Below, one piece after another: positions 1-12,830 of a DNA stretch of 64,000 nucleotides. The notes under the pieces are model-generated. The model saw nothing but the letters and a program-made list of their open reading frames with translations, searched no databases and was not told where the DNA came from. The DNA comes from Nectonema munidae. Taxonomy: Eukaryota > Nematomorpha > Nectonematoida > Nectonematidae. The first letter of the stretch is position 1; each line of letters opens with the position of its first letter. The position numbers were made by a program, and so were the translations under genes. The stretch covers positions 124,001-188,000 of the forward strand of contig JAUIRK010000934.1 of the NCBI GenBank assembly GCA_030549495.1. Direction: 5' to 3'.

Positions 1-849
1 GAAACTTTTTTTAAAGGTAAAAGTAACGAAAATGGACCAAAAAAAATGTCAATTAAACGATAACTAGGTGCTTTTTTGTTCAAATTAACGATAACTATAA
101 CGAGGTTCTTTTTAGTAGTAACAGTGCCAAGTCTCTATGTGCAACCGAGAAGACGCGATCAATCAAGAAATTCACCTCATCGAGTGCCATTAGATTCATA
201 GAATATTTGTTACACTAAACATTTGAATGCTTTCTACTCATATGTTCTACGGGTAAAAGTACGTATTTTGTTTTATTGAAATTTTCACAGTAACTAAAAA
301 AATTAGAGAATCCTTAAAACTTACAGATGTAGTGCTGGCTCTGAGATGGCACTAAGAGCAAATAACGGTGAGGAGATTCATTTCGTAAAATACACGACAC
401 AAGAAAGACATGATCAAAGCATCCAAAGCTGGACTTTTACACACCGGTACTATATATTTTTCAAACAGGTAAATAATTTTACAATTAAATGCAAATAAGC
501 ATGGAAGTGGAGACAAATTTTGGTAGCAAAATATCAAAAAGGATTGAGATTTCTATAGTACAGTTATATTCACAAACTTTAACCCGTTTTCCCCAAAAAG
601 TTACAATGTTCCATTATGATAAAATTTTCTATTTCTTGTTTGAAGAAAGAAAGAAAAATTCCATTTTATTTTCTTTCATACAGCTTTAGTTGCAAAAAAC
701 TAGTTTCAATTCTCTTCAAGGAGAAATTGTAAACCCTAGATTGCTAATATGATATCATGTTTTTCTTCATCAGCTTCTGAAAGAACGGCTCTGAAAAAGT
801 CATTCTTGTACAAATGCAAATATAAAATGTTTATATAAATTAGATAAGA
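1..849. other. AT-rich flank with no supported gene
   Basis: There are short frames only. A minus-strand stretch at 537-352 is open for about 60 codons and has an AG upstream at about 445, but its translation resembles no family I know. It could be a 3' exon of a gene or chance. Confidence 0.4.
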
Positions 850-1173
850 TTATTGCGAATTAGAGGAGCAGTTTAGCTGTTGCTTATAAAATATGATATT
901 TTTAATATTTTCTTGAATCCTAGCAAGAGAAGAGGAGGTGCGTTGCATGGAAGAGAGGACCGTCAAACTCAGGTCCACGTCGTAGCACTTTTCGGCGATT
1001 TCCGCTTGCACGCTTTGCATCGCGTACTTATCCCGCGTGATTGACGTCAGCGATCTCTTGATATGCTCTTCAATGCGGAAGAAGACGAGAGAAGGCTGGT
1101 TCGCGAGAATGAGCAAATTTTCGTTTATGCGAGAAGCAAATTTGGCTGCTTTTTCTTTAATCACATCATACAT
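850..1173 (-). CDS. BORCS8: BORCS8-like subunit of the BORC complex
   Basis: The minus-strand frame encodes 107 residues from ATG at 1173 to TAA at 850. The family signature lies near residues 20-45: ILANQPSLVFFRIEEHIKRS, which lines up with ANEPSVALYRLQEHVRRSL of human BORCS8 (recalled from memory), and is preceded by a charged helix in both. The length is close to the roughly 119 residues of the human protein. BORC is a lysosome-surface complex that recruits ARL8 and couples lysosomes to kinesin; BORCS8 is a small, mostly helical subunit. I chose the ATG at 1173 because homology begins just after it. The frame stays open upstream to an ATG at 1248, but that stretch is hydrophobic and unlike the family. 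A 5' non-coding exon further right is possible. No clear poly(A) signal was found. The plus-strand frame over the same DNA is a shadow. Confidence 0.7.
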   Translation of the reverse strand: MYDVIKEKAAKFASRINENLLILANQPSLVFFRIEEHIKRSLTSITRDKYAMQSVQAEIAEKCYDVDLSLTVLSSMQRTSSSLARIQENIKNIIFYKQQLNCSSNSQ

Positions 1174-2737
1174 AATCAAAGACAGCAAAAAACTAATCTT
1201 TAATATGGAATGGAAGTCTAAAAAATTAAAGTAAGAATGTTTTAACAAAAATATATTTATATACGATGGAAAATAATCTTGAATTTGTTCCTTAAATCCG
1301 TTCTTGAACGCAAGAAATAGTTTTTTATTTTAATTAACCCATTTCATCCGAGAAAAGGCAAGCGAGATTAAGTAATTGATCTTAACACTTTCAGGACCCG
1401 AATTTTAAAGACTAATTTAAGAAAATAATTACAATTCATTTTGCCAGATTTTTTGCTTCAAGACGCATTCTGACATTTCTTTTAAAGAGCAGAATGTTCA
1501 AGTACTGTAGCAGATGCGGTTGTTAAAATCATGATTCTTTTCATGTACCACACTGCTAAAATAGCTTTAACAGCACCGTCCTTCATATCTCCTTGATTTG
1601 ATGTAATGACATTCTCAAAACTATTTAATTAAATGTAAGGAGTATTTCTCAAAATTTTCATCATCTCGAATCTCTCATTAATTCCGTATTTCTCAATTTC
1701 AACAAAGATTTAGAATATTTGTGCTGCAACTTTTCAACGAAATCCTAGGGTTTATCATACTTTTCCATGCCTGGACCTATAAGCTAAAAAAGTTATAGTT
1801 TATTTCCTAACCGTGTTAGGGGCCTTATTATCCCAAAGAATAAATATTAACCCATTTACGACCAATGTTCCTATTTTGGAACATAAGTAATTTCATCTTC
1901 GTCTGCTTTTTTCAATGACTTTGAATATAAATCGTCTGCGTTTTTTTTAGATATCGTCTGCTTTGCTTGGTCTTAAATGGGTTAAATACAATAATAAAAT
2001 GGTATTTCAGCTTATTATAATATTAATCTAATTAATGCGTTATTTGATCACATACTGTATGTAAAAAAACAAGAGTGTTTTTAAACCAGTATGGTTCAAT
2101 TTTATTACAAATTTTTTACATTATTATAGCCTATATATTGATTAGTACCAGTTTAATAGGGCCAGCTCAAAAAGTGACGAAAGAATAGAAGAAGCTGTAG
2201 ATTGCTGTTTAGATGCTGGGAAATTTTTTTAACATTGTTATTTCCATGCTGATGAATGTGAAAAGGGAGATACAAGAATTCGTGCTGGTTTCCTTCTTTT
2301 AAAAATGGAAGAATTTAAGCTAGTTATTATGCTATATCTTTATGGACTTCTTTACTGCAGAAATTTCATTAAGTTAGTAATAAAACTCTTCAGGATCCAA
2401 AAATTACCCTGTGCACATGTAAGAATTTGTATTCATCACTAGCAAAGATTTTGACAAAATTGAAGGAAAAGCAAAATCAGAACTACCTGATGTGGAGCAT
2501 AAGTGTAAACACGAAAAGAAAAAATGCCCAATGATGGAGCTGCATGCGATGCAGAACCGTTTTTAAAAGATAAATTTAGAGTGAAATCGTTTATTCACTT
2601 ATCGTTTATTGCGGAAGAGTACCCTAACGCCGTTGATATGAATCTTTAAAGTGAGGCGAAACATTTTCACATTTATGTTCAACAAAATTATCTCAAAAAG
2701 GAACACACCTTAACCACAAGTCACTATACCAAATAGT
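1174..2737. other. AT-rich non-coding stretch
   Basis: No open frame with protein-like composition was seen on either strand. The piece around 2160-2600 precedes a transposase fragment and may be more of the same element, with too many stops to read. Confidence 0.4.
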
Positions 2738-2989
2738 ATGGCAAGACGAGATTCACGTTTTTCGAAATGTACAATCCATTTTACGAATATTTCTCTGCTT
2801 GATGATCGATTACCAAATGATCTGGAGAAAGTTCCTTTTTTCACAATTGAAAAGATAAAAAATGAACTAAGAACGAATATGTCAAAAGATAGACTAGCAG
2901 CTCTTAGTTTTCTATGCATAGAAAGTGATTTGTTGCGCTCCATATCGTTAGTAGAACTAATTGATTCTTTTGCTGAAAAAATGGTGTAA
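2738..2989 (+). pseudogene. hAT-like transposase C-terminal fragment
   Basis: An 83-codon frame ends in a segment with the pattern basic-Leu-x-x-x-Met-x-x-x-Arg-Leu-x-x-Leu, then an Ile-Glu turn and Val-Glu-Leu-Ile-Asp-Ser-Phe-Ala. This matches the extreme C-terminus of the ZMYM/hAT-type transposases common in animals, where the motif reads like MGQERL-x-GLALL followed by an acidic helix. The upstream DDE and zinc-finger parts are not readable. The same C-terminal motif appears, more decayed, in the element at 6756-7406. It is probably a dead fragment with an arbitrary start codon. Confidence 0.4.
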
Positions 2990-4907
2990 AAGAATGTTTT
3001 AAATAAACGAAGTTCGTTGTTCAATTCAGTTTCGTTTAGGTATTAGTGTTAATTGAAATATAAAAAATATTTTGTTTTTGTATCTAGTAAAGTAGAAATA
3101 AACTAAATCTAGAAATTAGATTTATGAAGACTCAGCGCCATTTTATCTAAATCTAGAACAATTCTTTTTTAAACTTTTCATGTAATTACTTCATACCTGC
3201 AAAATATAGTGAATTAAATTTAGCTTAGGGCCTCAGCAAGTCTTAATCCCCGTATGGTCTACTAAATATTTTGAATTAGTTAAATTTTGTTCAACTTTAT
3301 ACACAGTCGAGCTAACGAAGAATTTTTGTATGTACTTACAAAAAATATATCAAAAATTTCCAAATTAGGACATATAGAAAAATAGTACTTTGTCAAATTA
3401 AAATATTTCTCGTCTTTTCTTGGATAGAATTTTAATTAAATGGAAAAAATAGGAAAGCATGCAAAGCTATGAAGGAATGGCGATAAAGGGAATAGCAGAA
3501 AATCACGTTCGATTTATGAAAAGTGAACAAAAATTGTAAATTTACGCTTCCTAGAGATTAATACAAGATTTGAGGAGTGGCTTTCATTTGTTTAAAGGCT
3601 TCACATTGGGATAAGCAAAGATTTTTCTTCTTTTAAATCGCATTTTAATTGATTTTAAGAATTCAAAGTATGATATCCAGAATTTCTTGAAAATGTGGAG
3701 AATAAGCTATTGACAAGAACTGGATTTGAATACGAATGCTTGGCCCAATTTTGAAAATTGCCATTATAAAAATACCATTAACCAAAATAATTCCTTTTTA
3801 TTACATGGAAGGAAAGATGGGAGTGACATTTACTCAAATTCGCCAAAATCTCATAATAGTTCTTTTCAATATCTTCACTAAATTGATTAAAAATTTTGCA
3901 ATTGAAAAATGAAAAAAATGAACGCTATTATATATTTTTTTAAAACCTCGATGTTATCCTTGGAAATCTACTAATTTTCAAAATTCAAAATACGTTTTTA
4001 CTAGTTGATTTTTTCTAACAAGTATAAACACTCTCAAAACGAATATAATTATGTTTACCTTGCAAAAAAAGCAGAAATGTACGATAACACGGTTTCCATA
4101 AATAAGCTATGCTGATCTTCAAACAATAAATAGATGATATAAATAATTTGCTAAAATTATTCAGTAATGAATATCAGTTATGCTTAAAGAAGTCAAAATT
4201 GAGATTGGACATTTAGATTTTAGTCACGACTTCAAATCCAGTTTGTCAGACAATTGTTAAACACAGACTCCAAACTCAGACCCTGCATCCCTAGAAAGAA
4301 ACATTATTATTTTGAATTGAATTTGGCAAAGTTGGAGAGATGGAGCCAGATAACTTTGGAAGAGGCAGAGCCAAGCTGATTACATTGAGTGGAGCGGAAG
4401 TAACTAGGGATTTTAATGGCTCCAGCTCATAACCATTTTCTAATTAATATTTTGCACCTCTCAATTACAAATCTCCCATAAACTTAGCAACAATGGTAAC
4501 TAACATAACATTTGAAAAGCTACTTCCTCATCAACTATTTGACTAACTAGTAAACAGACTTATGTAAAATTAACAAAATAATTATCTGGCAAAACCAAAA
4601 CTGAAGCAAACAAATTAAGAATAAAAGTAACTAACAATAAAACTTCTAAAAAATTGATGTATTCATTTATTTTCAATTAGTTAATTTGTTAACAAATGTA
4701 CTAACTATTTTATTACTACTTAGTTAACTCAACATAAGTTAATTGATAAGCTGTAAAGTAGGAATTAGCAGATTCAAAACAATGGCTCTGGAGAAGGAAG
4801 AATATGCCATAGCTCCCGAGCCCCTGGATTTTGGGGTATTGAGAAAAATAAGGCGTACAAAAAAGTTGCACGGAGTCTTATTCGTGTATGATTTAAGATT
4901 TCGTTAA
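2990..4907. other. AT-rich stretch with no supported feature
   Basis: The stretch is low in complexity, with many TTAACTA/TAGTTAA words around 4500-4760. No protein-like frame or terminal repeat was recognised. Confidence 0.4.
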
Positions 4908-5099
4908 AGATCAAGCGTAGAAAAGGCATTGGAATCGTTTTTGAAATATCCTTTTAGCAAAAGAGAATCCTTAATGACACTTGATAATACTCTGTCTATC
5001 TATCGCATAACAAATTCTTCTTTACGTGAATTATATATGAGCGCTTTAAATCATGATGACTTTTTTCCATTAAAAAAAGGCGGAAAAAGAAGTTTTTAA
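4908..5099 (+). pseudogene. Unassigned coding-like fragment
   Basis: A 63-codon frame between two stops has no start codon near its left end. Its translation is protein-like: it begins RSSVEKALESFLKYPFSKRE, continues with a Leu-rich helix, and ends in a basic Lys/Gly/Arg tail. I do not recognise the family. It sits between transposon pieces, so a mobile-element origin is likely. A host 3' exon is less likely because no good splice acceptor precedes it. Confidence 0.25.
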
Positions 5100-5599
5100 G
5101 CGTAGCACTTTCCTCTCCTTAATTTTTTTTATTTTATGAGGACAGAGAAAAAAGAAAGTTGATTAAATTAATTATGGAATAGAGAAGATTTTAAATATCA
5201 TCAAATCTATGATTATTGTTATTATCTAAACGTACAGGGTGTATGTTGTAGCATGATTACTATTAATGATTCTTATCAATGGGACTTTTGATGTGAAATG
5301 AAAAAAATGCTATTATTTATTATTACGAAGTAGCATTGAAAGAAATTGCAGCAAATAATCAATGAATTTTGGGGAAAATGATGCATTAGTAAGGAAGGAA
5401 TTATAAGTAAAAAAGACAACACTGCATTAGATGAATACTAGGAAGCACCTCAATTAAGCCTCTAAATATATATTGTTATTAACATTGCCTTGAGATGGAA
5501 TTGCTTTTGAAGCAAATGCCATACTTATCTGACAACTCCGCTATCCGACACAAAATAGAATGTAACCATTTTCCTTGTTTTTTCTCCCGTTATCCTGAC

Positions 5600-5952
5600 A
5601 TTAACACTCTAACAATGATGCTGTCTTCAGCAAATGAATGCTGGCATGCCAGCCTGTAGAACTTGCTTATCCAACAAACCAATCATGTGAGCGCATTTCT
5701 ATGATACGCCCACTTAATTGACAGGGAACAGTAATTGAAACGTAAATTACGTAAACATCAACACATCTATCGAGCAAGGAGAAAAACTGTCAGAGGAAGA
5801 AATCATTCCCCTGAAGGCAACGCCTACAACAGAAGATTGTGATAGTTCGGGGAGTGATTATGAAACTACCTCCCAATTTTTAAGCATATCAGTATACAGG
5901 TCAATCAACTTTAGTTTAAAAAAAGTTGTACTTGCGATCGGTGAGATGCAAT
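5600..5952 (+). pseudogene. Possible pogo/Tigger-like transposase 3' remnant
   Basis: Two pieces in different frames resemble the C-terminal layout of pogo-like (CENP-B/Jerky-type) transposases. At 5600-5703 there is a helix with Trp and His followed by a region like the IANCFRKAGF-type motif. At about 5776-5950 there is an acidic run containing EIIPLKATPTTEDCDSSGSD. In pogo proteins an acidic Asp/Glu-rich linker follows that motif at about this spacing. No DDE catalytic triad or intact ends were seen. The similarity is weak and the call is tentative. Confidence 0.25.
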
Positions 5953-6605
5953 AAGTGGGTACATAAAAAATGCTCAAACATTAAGGGCAGTTTGATAAAT
6001 ACAACAAATTTTAAGTGTAGGTGCTGTTTAAGTTTCAACCCAAATACCGATGTAGTATTGGAAGAAAAAGTAGTAGTAGGCGGCGTAGAATTAGAAGAGG
6101 TTAAACACTTTTGTTATTTAGGTGAGGTTTTAGACAAAACAGGTAGTGTAAGTAACTCTGTAGAACATAGAATACAACTAACTTGGAAAAAAGTTAAAGC
6201 GTTAAGTGGTATTTTATGCAATAGTATCTTTTCGTTAAAATTAAGGGTTTTTTATAGAAGTTGTATTAGGTCCAGTTTAGTGTATAGTAGCCAAAGTTGG
6301 GCTTTAAAAAAATCTTAGAAAAAAGAGACTAAACACCACAGAGATGAGGATGATAAGAATTATGTGTAAATTTAATTTAAAAGATAAGAAGTTTATGTCA
6401 AGTAAATGAAATAAATAAAGTATTAGAAATACAAAGGTTAAGGTGGGTTGGGCATGTAAATAGAAGACCTTTGTGTGATCTAATTAAGAAGCTTATAAAA
6501 ATCAAACTTTAGGTAGGAGTAAAGGCAGGCTAAAGATGACATGGATAGAAATAGTCAAAAAAGACATGAGCAAAAGACATTTAGCATTAGGGGACGAGAC
6601 ACATA
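5920..6605 (+). mobile_element. LINE 3' fragment (reverse-transcriptase C-terminal part)
   Basis: A 130-codon frame at 5926-6318 starts with a Cys/His knuckle (CNKWVHKKCSNIKG, then CRCC), followed by VKHFCYLGEVLDKTGSVSNS, a Trp-Lys-Lys helix and CIRSSLVYSSQSWALKKS. After a stop the family pattern continues with a tract like RMIRIMCKFNLKDKK, then a WVGHV-like word and a K-G-R-L-K-M-T-W motif near 6545. This is the standard tail of a widespread animal non-LTR retrotransposon ORF2, downstream of the catalytic RT core. It is 5' truncated, with stops and frame changes after 6318, and is therefore inactive. Confidence 0.6.
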
Positions 6606-6755
6606 ACATATTAATCTTTCTATTAAAGTAAGATTATTTTATGCTTTTATAAAATTTAGTATACGATGCACACTTCGTCAAATGAAACAATTGGGTGAAA
6701 CAAAATAATTTTATCAATAACGTAAAACTTTAAATTTTCAAAATTAAATTGTATA

Positions 6756-7406
6756 CAGGGGCGGATCTATAAATTGGCATTATGGGGGCGGATTTTACTA
6801 AACTAGAACTCAAATTTGAAGCATATAAATTCAAGCTTTATGAAAATTTTAAGCTATTTTTATCTTATTTTGCGTAATAGTTTAATAAAAAGCAAAAATT
6901 GTCTTTTTATCATAAAACATAGAGTATCATAATAATATATCAAAAAATTAAAAGTTTATTAAGTAACTAGATTAAGTAAGAACTAAGGGGATTAAGGAGC
7001 CTCATCCATCTGGGACACTTTTTAGCATGGTGTCAATATCCAATCGAGTATCTCTGTGAACAAAAAGAAGAATGAGAGCATTAAAACGATCCTCATTCAT
7101 TGAACTGCGAAGTGAATTAACGTGGTAAAACTTGATGTGTTTAAATAATAAATTTACAAAAAAAATTGGATAATATAAAAGTAATAAATGTCACACTTAA
7201 CTACGATTGAAACATAAAAAACTTTTTAGGGCTTTTCACTTTAAAGAAAGATTGAATCTAAAAAACCAGTTGCAGAAATCATCATAATATTTGAGTTCTA
7301 CGAAAAGAATTAGATCAGGAAAAATTTTCAAGCAATTGGCAATGCAATTTTAGGGAGAGGGGGAGGGGGTCGTACGCCGGTTTCGCCCCCTTTAAATCCG
7401 CCAGTG
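6756..7406 (-). mobile_element. hAT-type deletion derivative with terminal inverted repeats
   Basis: The left end reads CAGGGGCGGATCTATAAA. The reverse complement of the right end reads CACTGGCGGATTTAAAG, so the two share GGCGGAT and the hAT-style CA(G/C) start. The flanks share GTATA at both sides, consistent with a decayed 8-bp target duplication. On the minus strand, about 7095-7005 decodes in broken frames to a motif like MNEDRFNALILL followed by a His-Arg-Asp helix, the C-terminus of ZMYM/hAT-type transposases. It is therefore an internally deleted copy of a coding element. At 651 bp it cannot encode a whole transposase. Confidence 0.6.
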
Positions 7407-10299
7407 GTATATATTAATCTACAATTTAATCACATACAAAAACAGACCCAACAAATTTTATTATTGAAGTTACTTAGTTAGTCAGTTAGAACTTAGAAGC
7501 TAGTTAACTAGTTGGTTAATTATTGAAAATCCATGTTAAAGGCGTAAGGTGTGGCATATTCGAAATAAGAAGTCAATTAAATATTTATTATTTCTTTATG
7601 GTGAGAGTAAATCTTTTATGCATACAAGTTAATAAGGTTGCCGTAACATGTATTTTCTCATTTCACTTATATTTTCTATCAATCATTTTTCAAGATATTC
7701 ATTCTTGTTCACTAATATCAATATAGACAAATTTTTTTGTATTGATTTTACTATGGATTATATTGACTAGATTTAAATCATGATCTATTTACCCAAACAT
7801 AAAGTGCACTTTATGTTTTGGCTATGTACAGTTATCTAGTTTTAGATCAAATTACTTAATCTCATCTACTTTTTTGGAATAAAATGGGTTAATCTTGGAT
7901 GATATGATTTTTTGTTTTTCCATGAAATACGCTTTCCATGGTGTAGCCAGGACACATAGGCCATAAATAATTTGATATCATTACTTGAATGCTATAACCT
8001 TTAATATAACAGTATCTTAAAAGAAGAACTTGTATTTGGTGGATTGTTTTATTGAAATAGTCAAATGAGTTTTAATAAATTGTTTTGATTATTTAAGTTA
8101 GTTTTATAAAATTCAGGGTCAAACACTCCGTTGGAAAACTATTGGTGGAATGTCATAATTACTCAAATGCAACAATTGAGTGAAACAAAAGTGAAGGATT
8201 TACTAGTTTAACATAATATATAAATTTTATAAAATCATATTCTGGGATGGTGCACGAGAATTATCTGAATGCGACAATTCATAGAACACTACAATTTTGA
8301 AAATGTTTACAATTTATTTTTTAATATTAGAGTAAGTTTTTGCTATTAATATTGGAGTTGTTAGAATTAATGTTAGAGATTTAGCATTCTTGGAGTTAGT
8401 TTTAGGATTAATGTTAGAGTTTTAATTTATCTTGTAAATTAAAACATGTTCAACGAATTGTTACATCCATAATTTATGATTCACATAATTGTCTTTCGAC
8501 GAATTGTGGAAGACCCATAGCATAACAGTGAGAAATTTTTGTTTATTGCCAGATTATTAGGGGTTTGTATACATAGATTAACAGATATGGGATTTATATC
8601 GGTAAAAATGTTATGAACGCCTGATCTAGGATGAAAAGCTCATATTTTCATGAATAAAGCTACTCTCTGAAAAGGAATATACAAATTGAGCTTCTTGTAG
8701 AGAACTTGAAAATCATGAGTAATAAAATTAATGAAAAACAATAATTTAGTGTTCTTAAACTTTGGAAAACTCACATATCTACGTCTCCGTTCCTTGTTAC
8801 AATGCCTATAAAATATTTGAAATTTTAAAAAATTACATCGGGTAAATTGATAAAGACTTGTCACAAATGTAGTAAGACCTATTTCATTTTTAATAGCCAA
8901 CTCAAAGTACAAAAGAAACAAAAGTCCTGAAAATTATAATTGAGAAAAATAATAAAAAACAAACAATTTTACTAAGGCAATCCGAGTCGAATATACAATT
9001 CAATAAATTAGATCAAGAAGCATAATTTTAAATTATTTATAATAATTATATGGTAAGAGGAGGATGATGTCACTTTTTTGTTTTTTTTCAAATATTCTAA
9101 TCATTTACTTAACATTAATTTTATATATTGGAAATATAAAGATCGCTATTTGAAACTAGGACAAATGGAATAGACTTTGTATGGTCTCTAAAATCATTGT
9201 ATTTTTTCTGAAAATTTGATTTAAAGTTTAAAATAATCATAAAAAATTTCATGATATACATAAGGGCATTAAAAAATATTCCCAACAACTTTAAAATAAA
9301 TAAACGAAATTTTTTTTTGACAACTATGGTCTTCAACGGATCATAACCACCTTTAATTTTTCTCATTTAAATAAGTTAGGTAAACTCGTTTCCTCTTTTC
9401 ACTACTTTCATTGATTAATCCTGTCCATTACTTTTCAAAATATTATTTACAATTTCTTTTCACCTATCTATTCAATGCCATATCAATTGTGTCTAAAAAT
9501 GATAGTTAATTTCTATTTTATCGATTATTTATAATTTTAAAAACTAACTTCCATGTATGTTATTGGAGTATTAGGTATTAAAAAAAATATTAATGAGAAA
9601 AATATCCATGTGTGTTTCACTAACAGAACGAGTCTTTTAGAAATTAGCGACAAAAGATATTAAAATTTTTTTTATTATAAATTATTTCAATCGGACTGTC
9701 ATAATTTACATATGCGTCTCCTTAAAAATTTACTTTATGAATTCTTATTTTTAGTTATTACAAACTTTCATCTAATAATTAGTAGTTAGTCATTATATGT
9801 ATTAAATAAAACACCCTAATTAATATGTAATTAACACTTGAGCCCCCACCGAATACATTTCCACCCATAAAAATTACAAAATTGAATAAATCATTTGGAG
9901 TTTTTGCTAGGAGTTTAAGAGTATGTGACTTTGTGAAACTCATTAAGTAATTTCATTTCATAAAAATTGGTGACTAGGAATATCACCAAAATTTAACCTT
10001 TCTAATCTTTTAATCCATATGGACTCATTCGACTTTTGACAACAAATTATGTGTTTAAAGTTTTTTTACAAAGCTTTTTCATTGAAAACAAATAATAGTT
10101 GTTATTTATCATTTTCTTGTAATAAAATCAATTAGAATGATTAAAGCTTTGTTACAGATTTTTCAATATATTGATATTCACATAGATAATTTTTTGCTTT
10201 AGTTTCTTATACTGATAAATTTTCTGATTGCGCTGTGGAGGATGAATATAATTCAGATATTGACGACACTTATTAAAATAATGTTTCAGCATGTTATGA
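7407..10299. other. AT-rich stretch without recognised genes
   Basis: Only short frames of biased Lys/Asn/Phe/Ile composition were seen. No terminal repeats or RNA gene were recognised, and nothing is supported here beyond general AT-rich DNA. Confidence 0.4.
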
Positions 10300-12830
10300 A
10301 CTACAATCTATAGGATTTATATTTAAGTATAAAATAATGTGAAAATGATTCAGGCTTGATGATGAAGGTGGAAGATATAAAGAAGATATTAATGCATGTG
10401 ACTTTGATAGATGGGATTAGTGCAGAGATGTAAAAAAAAAGTTCTTCCTTTAACAGTTTAAATTTGTTGTTTTTCTTAAATTGCGTGGTAGAGAGTTGAA
10501 TAGAGAGGATGAACAAGAGTAAAATGTCTTTTTTAGTTTAAAGTTTCTGGTTCTTCTGGGTGGTATGTTGTGAAATTTATTTATTAATAGTTCAGAAGTT
10601 TGATGGTGTTGATATATGTCTTTGAAGGTGCATATAAAAAACTTGTAATAAAGTAAATTACTGTCTGAAAGAATCATTGTATGAGTAATGTGGTTTCTGC
10701 TTATTTGTGAGGAACTTTTCAGACTAAATATGTATTTGAGGCAGTTTTTGATTAGTCTGTCGAACTTTTCATGGTCTGATTTCTTAAGAAGGGGAAAAAA
10801 GTTTTTATCGAATTGTTAAAATTGTTCAGAATGAAAGAGTTCACGAGGAGTCTCTTTTGGGTAAGAGAAAGAAAAGAAAAGTGTTTCTTGAGTGTAGATA
10901 ATTTGAATTTCGACTTGGAGATGATTTTGTTGAAGTAGTGTTCAATTGAGAGAGAATTTGAAATTTGGAATCCAAGGATGATGATAGATGAGGAAGTATT
11001 TAGTTCATTAAAATTTGGCATGTTTGACGATGTTTTGCTCATGTTTGGAGAAAAAATTGTTGTAGAAGTTTTCGTTGTATTTAATTTTAAATGATTGATG
11101 TTGCACCATTGTTCTATTTCATTTGTTGCACTATAATGAGAAAACACAGAACCTCGGCAGATTCGTGAAATGAAATAGAGTATATGTCATCAGCGAATAA
11201 AAATATTTTAGTGTGTGGTGACTTTATAAAGAAGGGGAGATCGTTGATAAATAGTTTGAAGAGAATAGCCTTAACGTAGATCCTTGCGGTATTCCACAAT
11301 TAACAGTTGCTGTAGTAGAGAATGTGTTGTTAAATTTCGTTTGAAAAGTACGGTTGGAGAGGTATGATTGTAAGAGAAGATCACTTGAGTTGTCAAACTT
11401 GAGAATTTCCAACTTTTTAAGGAGTAATTAATGATCTACAGAGTTAAATGCTTTAGAGAGGACATATGAGGTAATTGAGACAAATAACTTGGAGTCCAAC
11501 TTGGAGAAAAGTGTTTTTACTATTTCTTGGATGCAGTCGCTGGAGGAATGATTTTTTTGATAGCTGTGTTGTTCTGAATAAAGTATGCTATTCTTCGAGA
11601 TGTAGGTTGTAATTTGGGTTAAAAAATTCTTTTCGAATAATTTTGATAATGCTGGTATGTTTGTGATAGGGCGGTAGTTTGATACATTTTGCTTGAAGCC
11701 TTTTTTATGAATTGGGGTTATGTATGAATGCCTTAACGTAGAAGGGAAATACTTGTGGATAATGGATAAATTGTTAAAATGGGTGTTAGGTACTGATCAC
11801 AATCTTTAATAACTTTGATAGGTAGTGGATCAAATGGAAATGGTTTTACTTTCATTGATTTTCATTTTTGTGGAACTTCATTTGAGTCGGTTAAAGCGAA
11901 ATTGAAGGATTGATTTTTTAAGTTGTAGAAGGTTTCTATGTCCTGTAAATACGTTGGATCTGATTGTAATATAGAGTCTTTATGTTGAGAATGAAACTCT
12001 ATGTTAAAGATGTTGCAGATTTGGGTGGGGTTTGAAACAACTTTGCCTTCATGAATGACGTGGTTTGTTTCAAAGGAATTTTTGGAGAATCCAGAATGAA
12101 TTTGTTTTATTAAAGTCCAATACGCTTTTTGATTAGAGTTTGTGTTTGATAATTTTTTTGAAAAGAATTTATGCTTGCTGCTTTTGATGGTGTTGGCGAC
12201 TTTATTCCTTAGATTTTTAAATTTCTTAAAATCTTTGTAACCATTAGATTTTGTGAATATTTTAAAAAACCTATTTCTTTCATTTATCAGATTTTGGATG
12301 TATTTGTTGATGCAAGCAGGAGTTTTCTGTCGGATAGAACATTTCTCAAGCGGGCAAACTTTATTATAGGAAGAAAAAAGGGAGCTCGATATGTCATCGA
12401 AAGAAGTAAAGATGAAATTCGGAGAGTAGTGAATATTAAGGTTTGAAAACTCTTTTATCAATACTTGTGGATTGTAGTTCATAAAATTTCTTTTATAGTA
12501 TTTTTGATTTATGTGGGAGATTAAGAATTTAAAACTTGAGAAAATTATTCAGTGGTCTGATGTAGCGTATTTTATAACTTTTGTCGTTTCAATATGATAA
12601 GGCATGTTGGTTAGGATCAAGTCTAGTTTTGATTTGTAATTGAGTCCAAAATAAGAATTGCTTTTGACTAGTTGCTTGAGATGTAGGTCATCTTTCATAT
12701 GAAAAAAGTGGGATCTTTCGTTGCTCGTAAGTATGGATTTGTAATTGAGGTCTCCTATAATAAAGACTTTATCATATGTGAGTGATTGAATGTTGCAGTA
12801 TAACTCAGAAAAATAATTTATAATATATAT
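10300..12830 (-). mobile_element. Jockey/CR1-like LINE, 5' truncated, with EN and RT remains
   Basis: On the minus strand the domains run from high to low coordinates. The end of an apurinic-type endonuclease is at about 12800-12540, with the IIGDLN metal-site motif and a terminal ATSDH. A linker at 12482-11862 is the longest intact frame (206 codons). The reverse transcriptase lies between 11860 and 10750, with a decayed LSKAF-NSVDH motif, GIPQGS near 11300 and the catalytic FADD near 11190. The C-terminal tail at 10677-10300 contains FYSCSSSLFNSLPRNLR, typical of the clade. Several frame changes and stops separate the pieces and most of the endonuclease is missing, so it is a dead copy. The clade assignment rests on motif style only. 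Confidence 0.75.

Noticed and set aside
489-689. Plus-strand frame near the left edge
   Set aside because: Composition is random for AT-rich DNA, with no splice context or family match.
1037-1234. Plus-strand frame opposite the BORCS8-like gene
   Set aside because: It is a shadow of the minus-strand coding sequence, which carries the homology.
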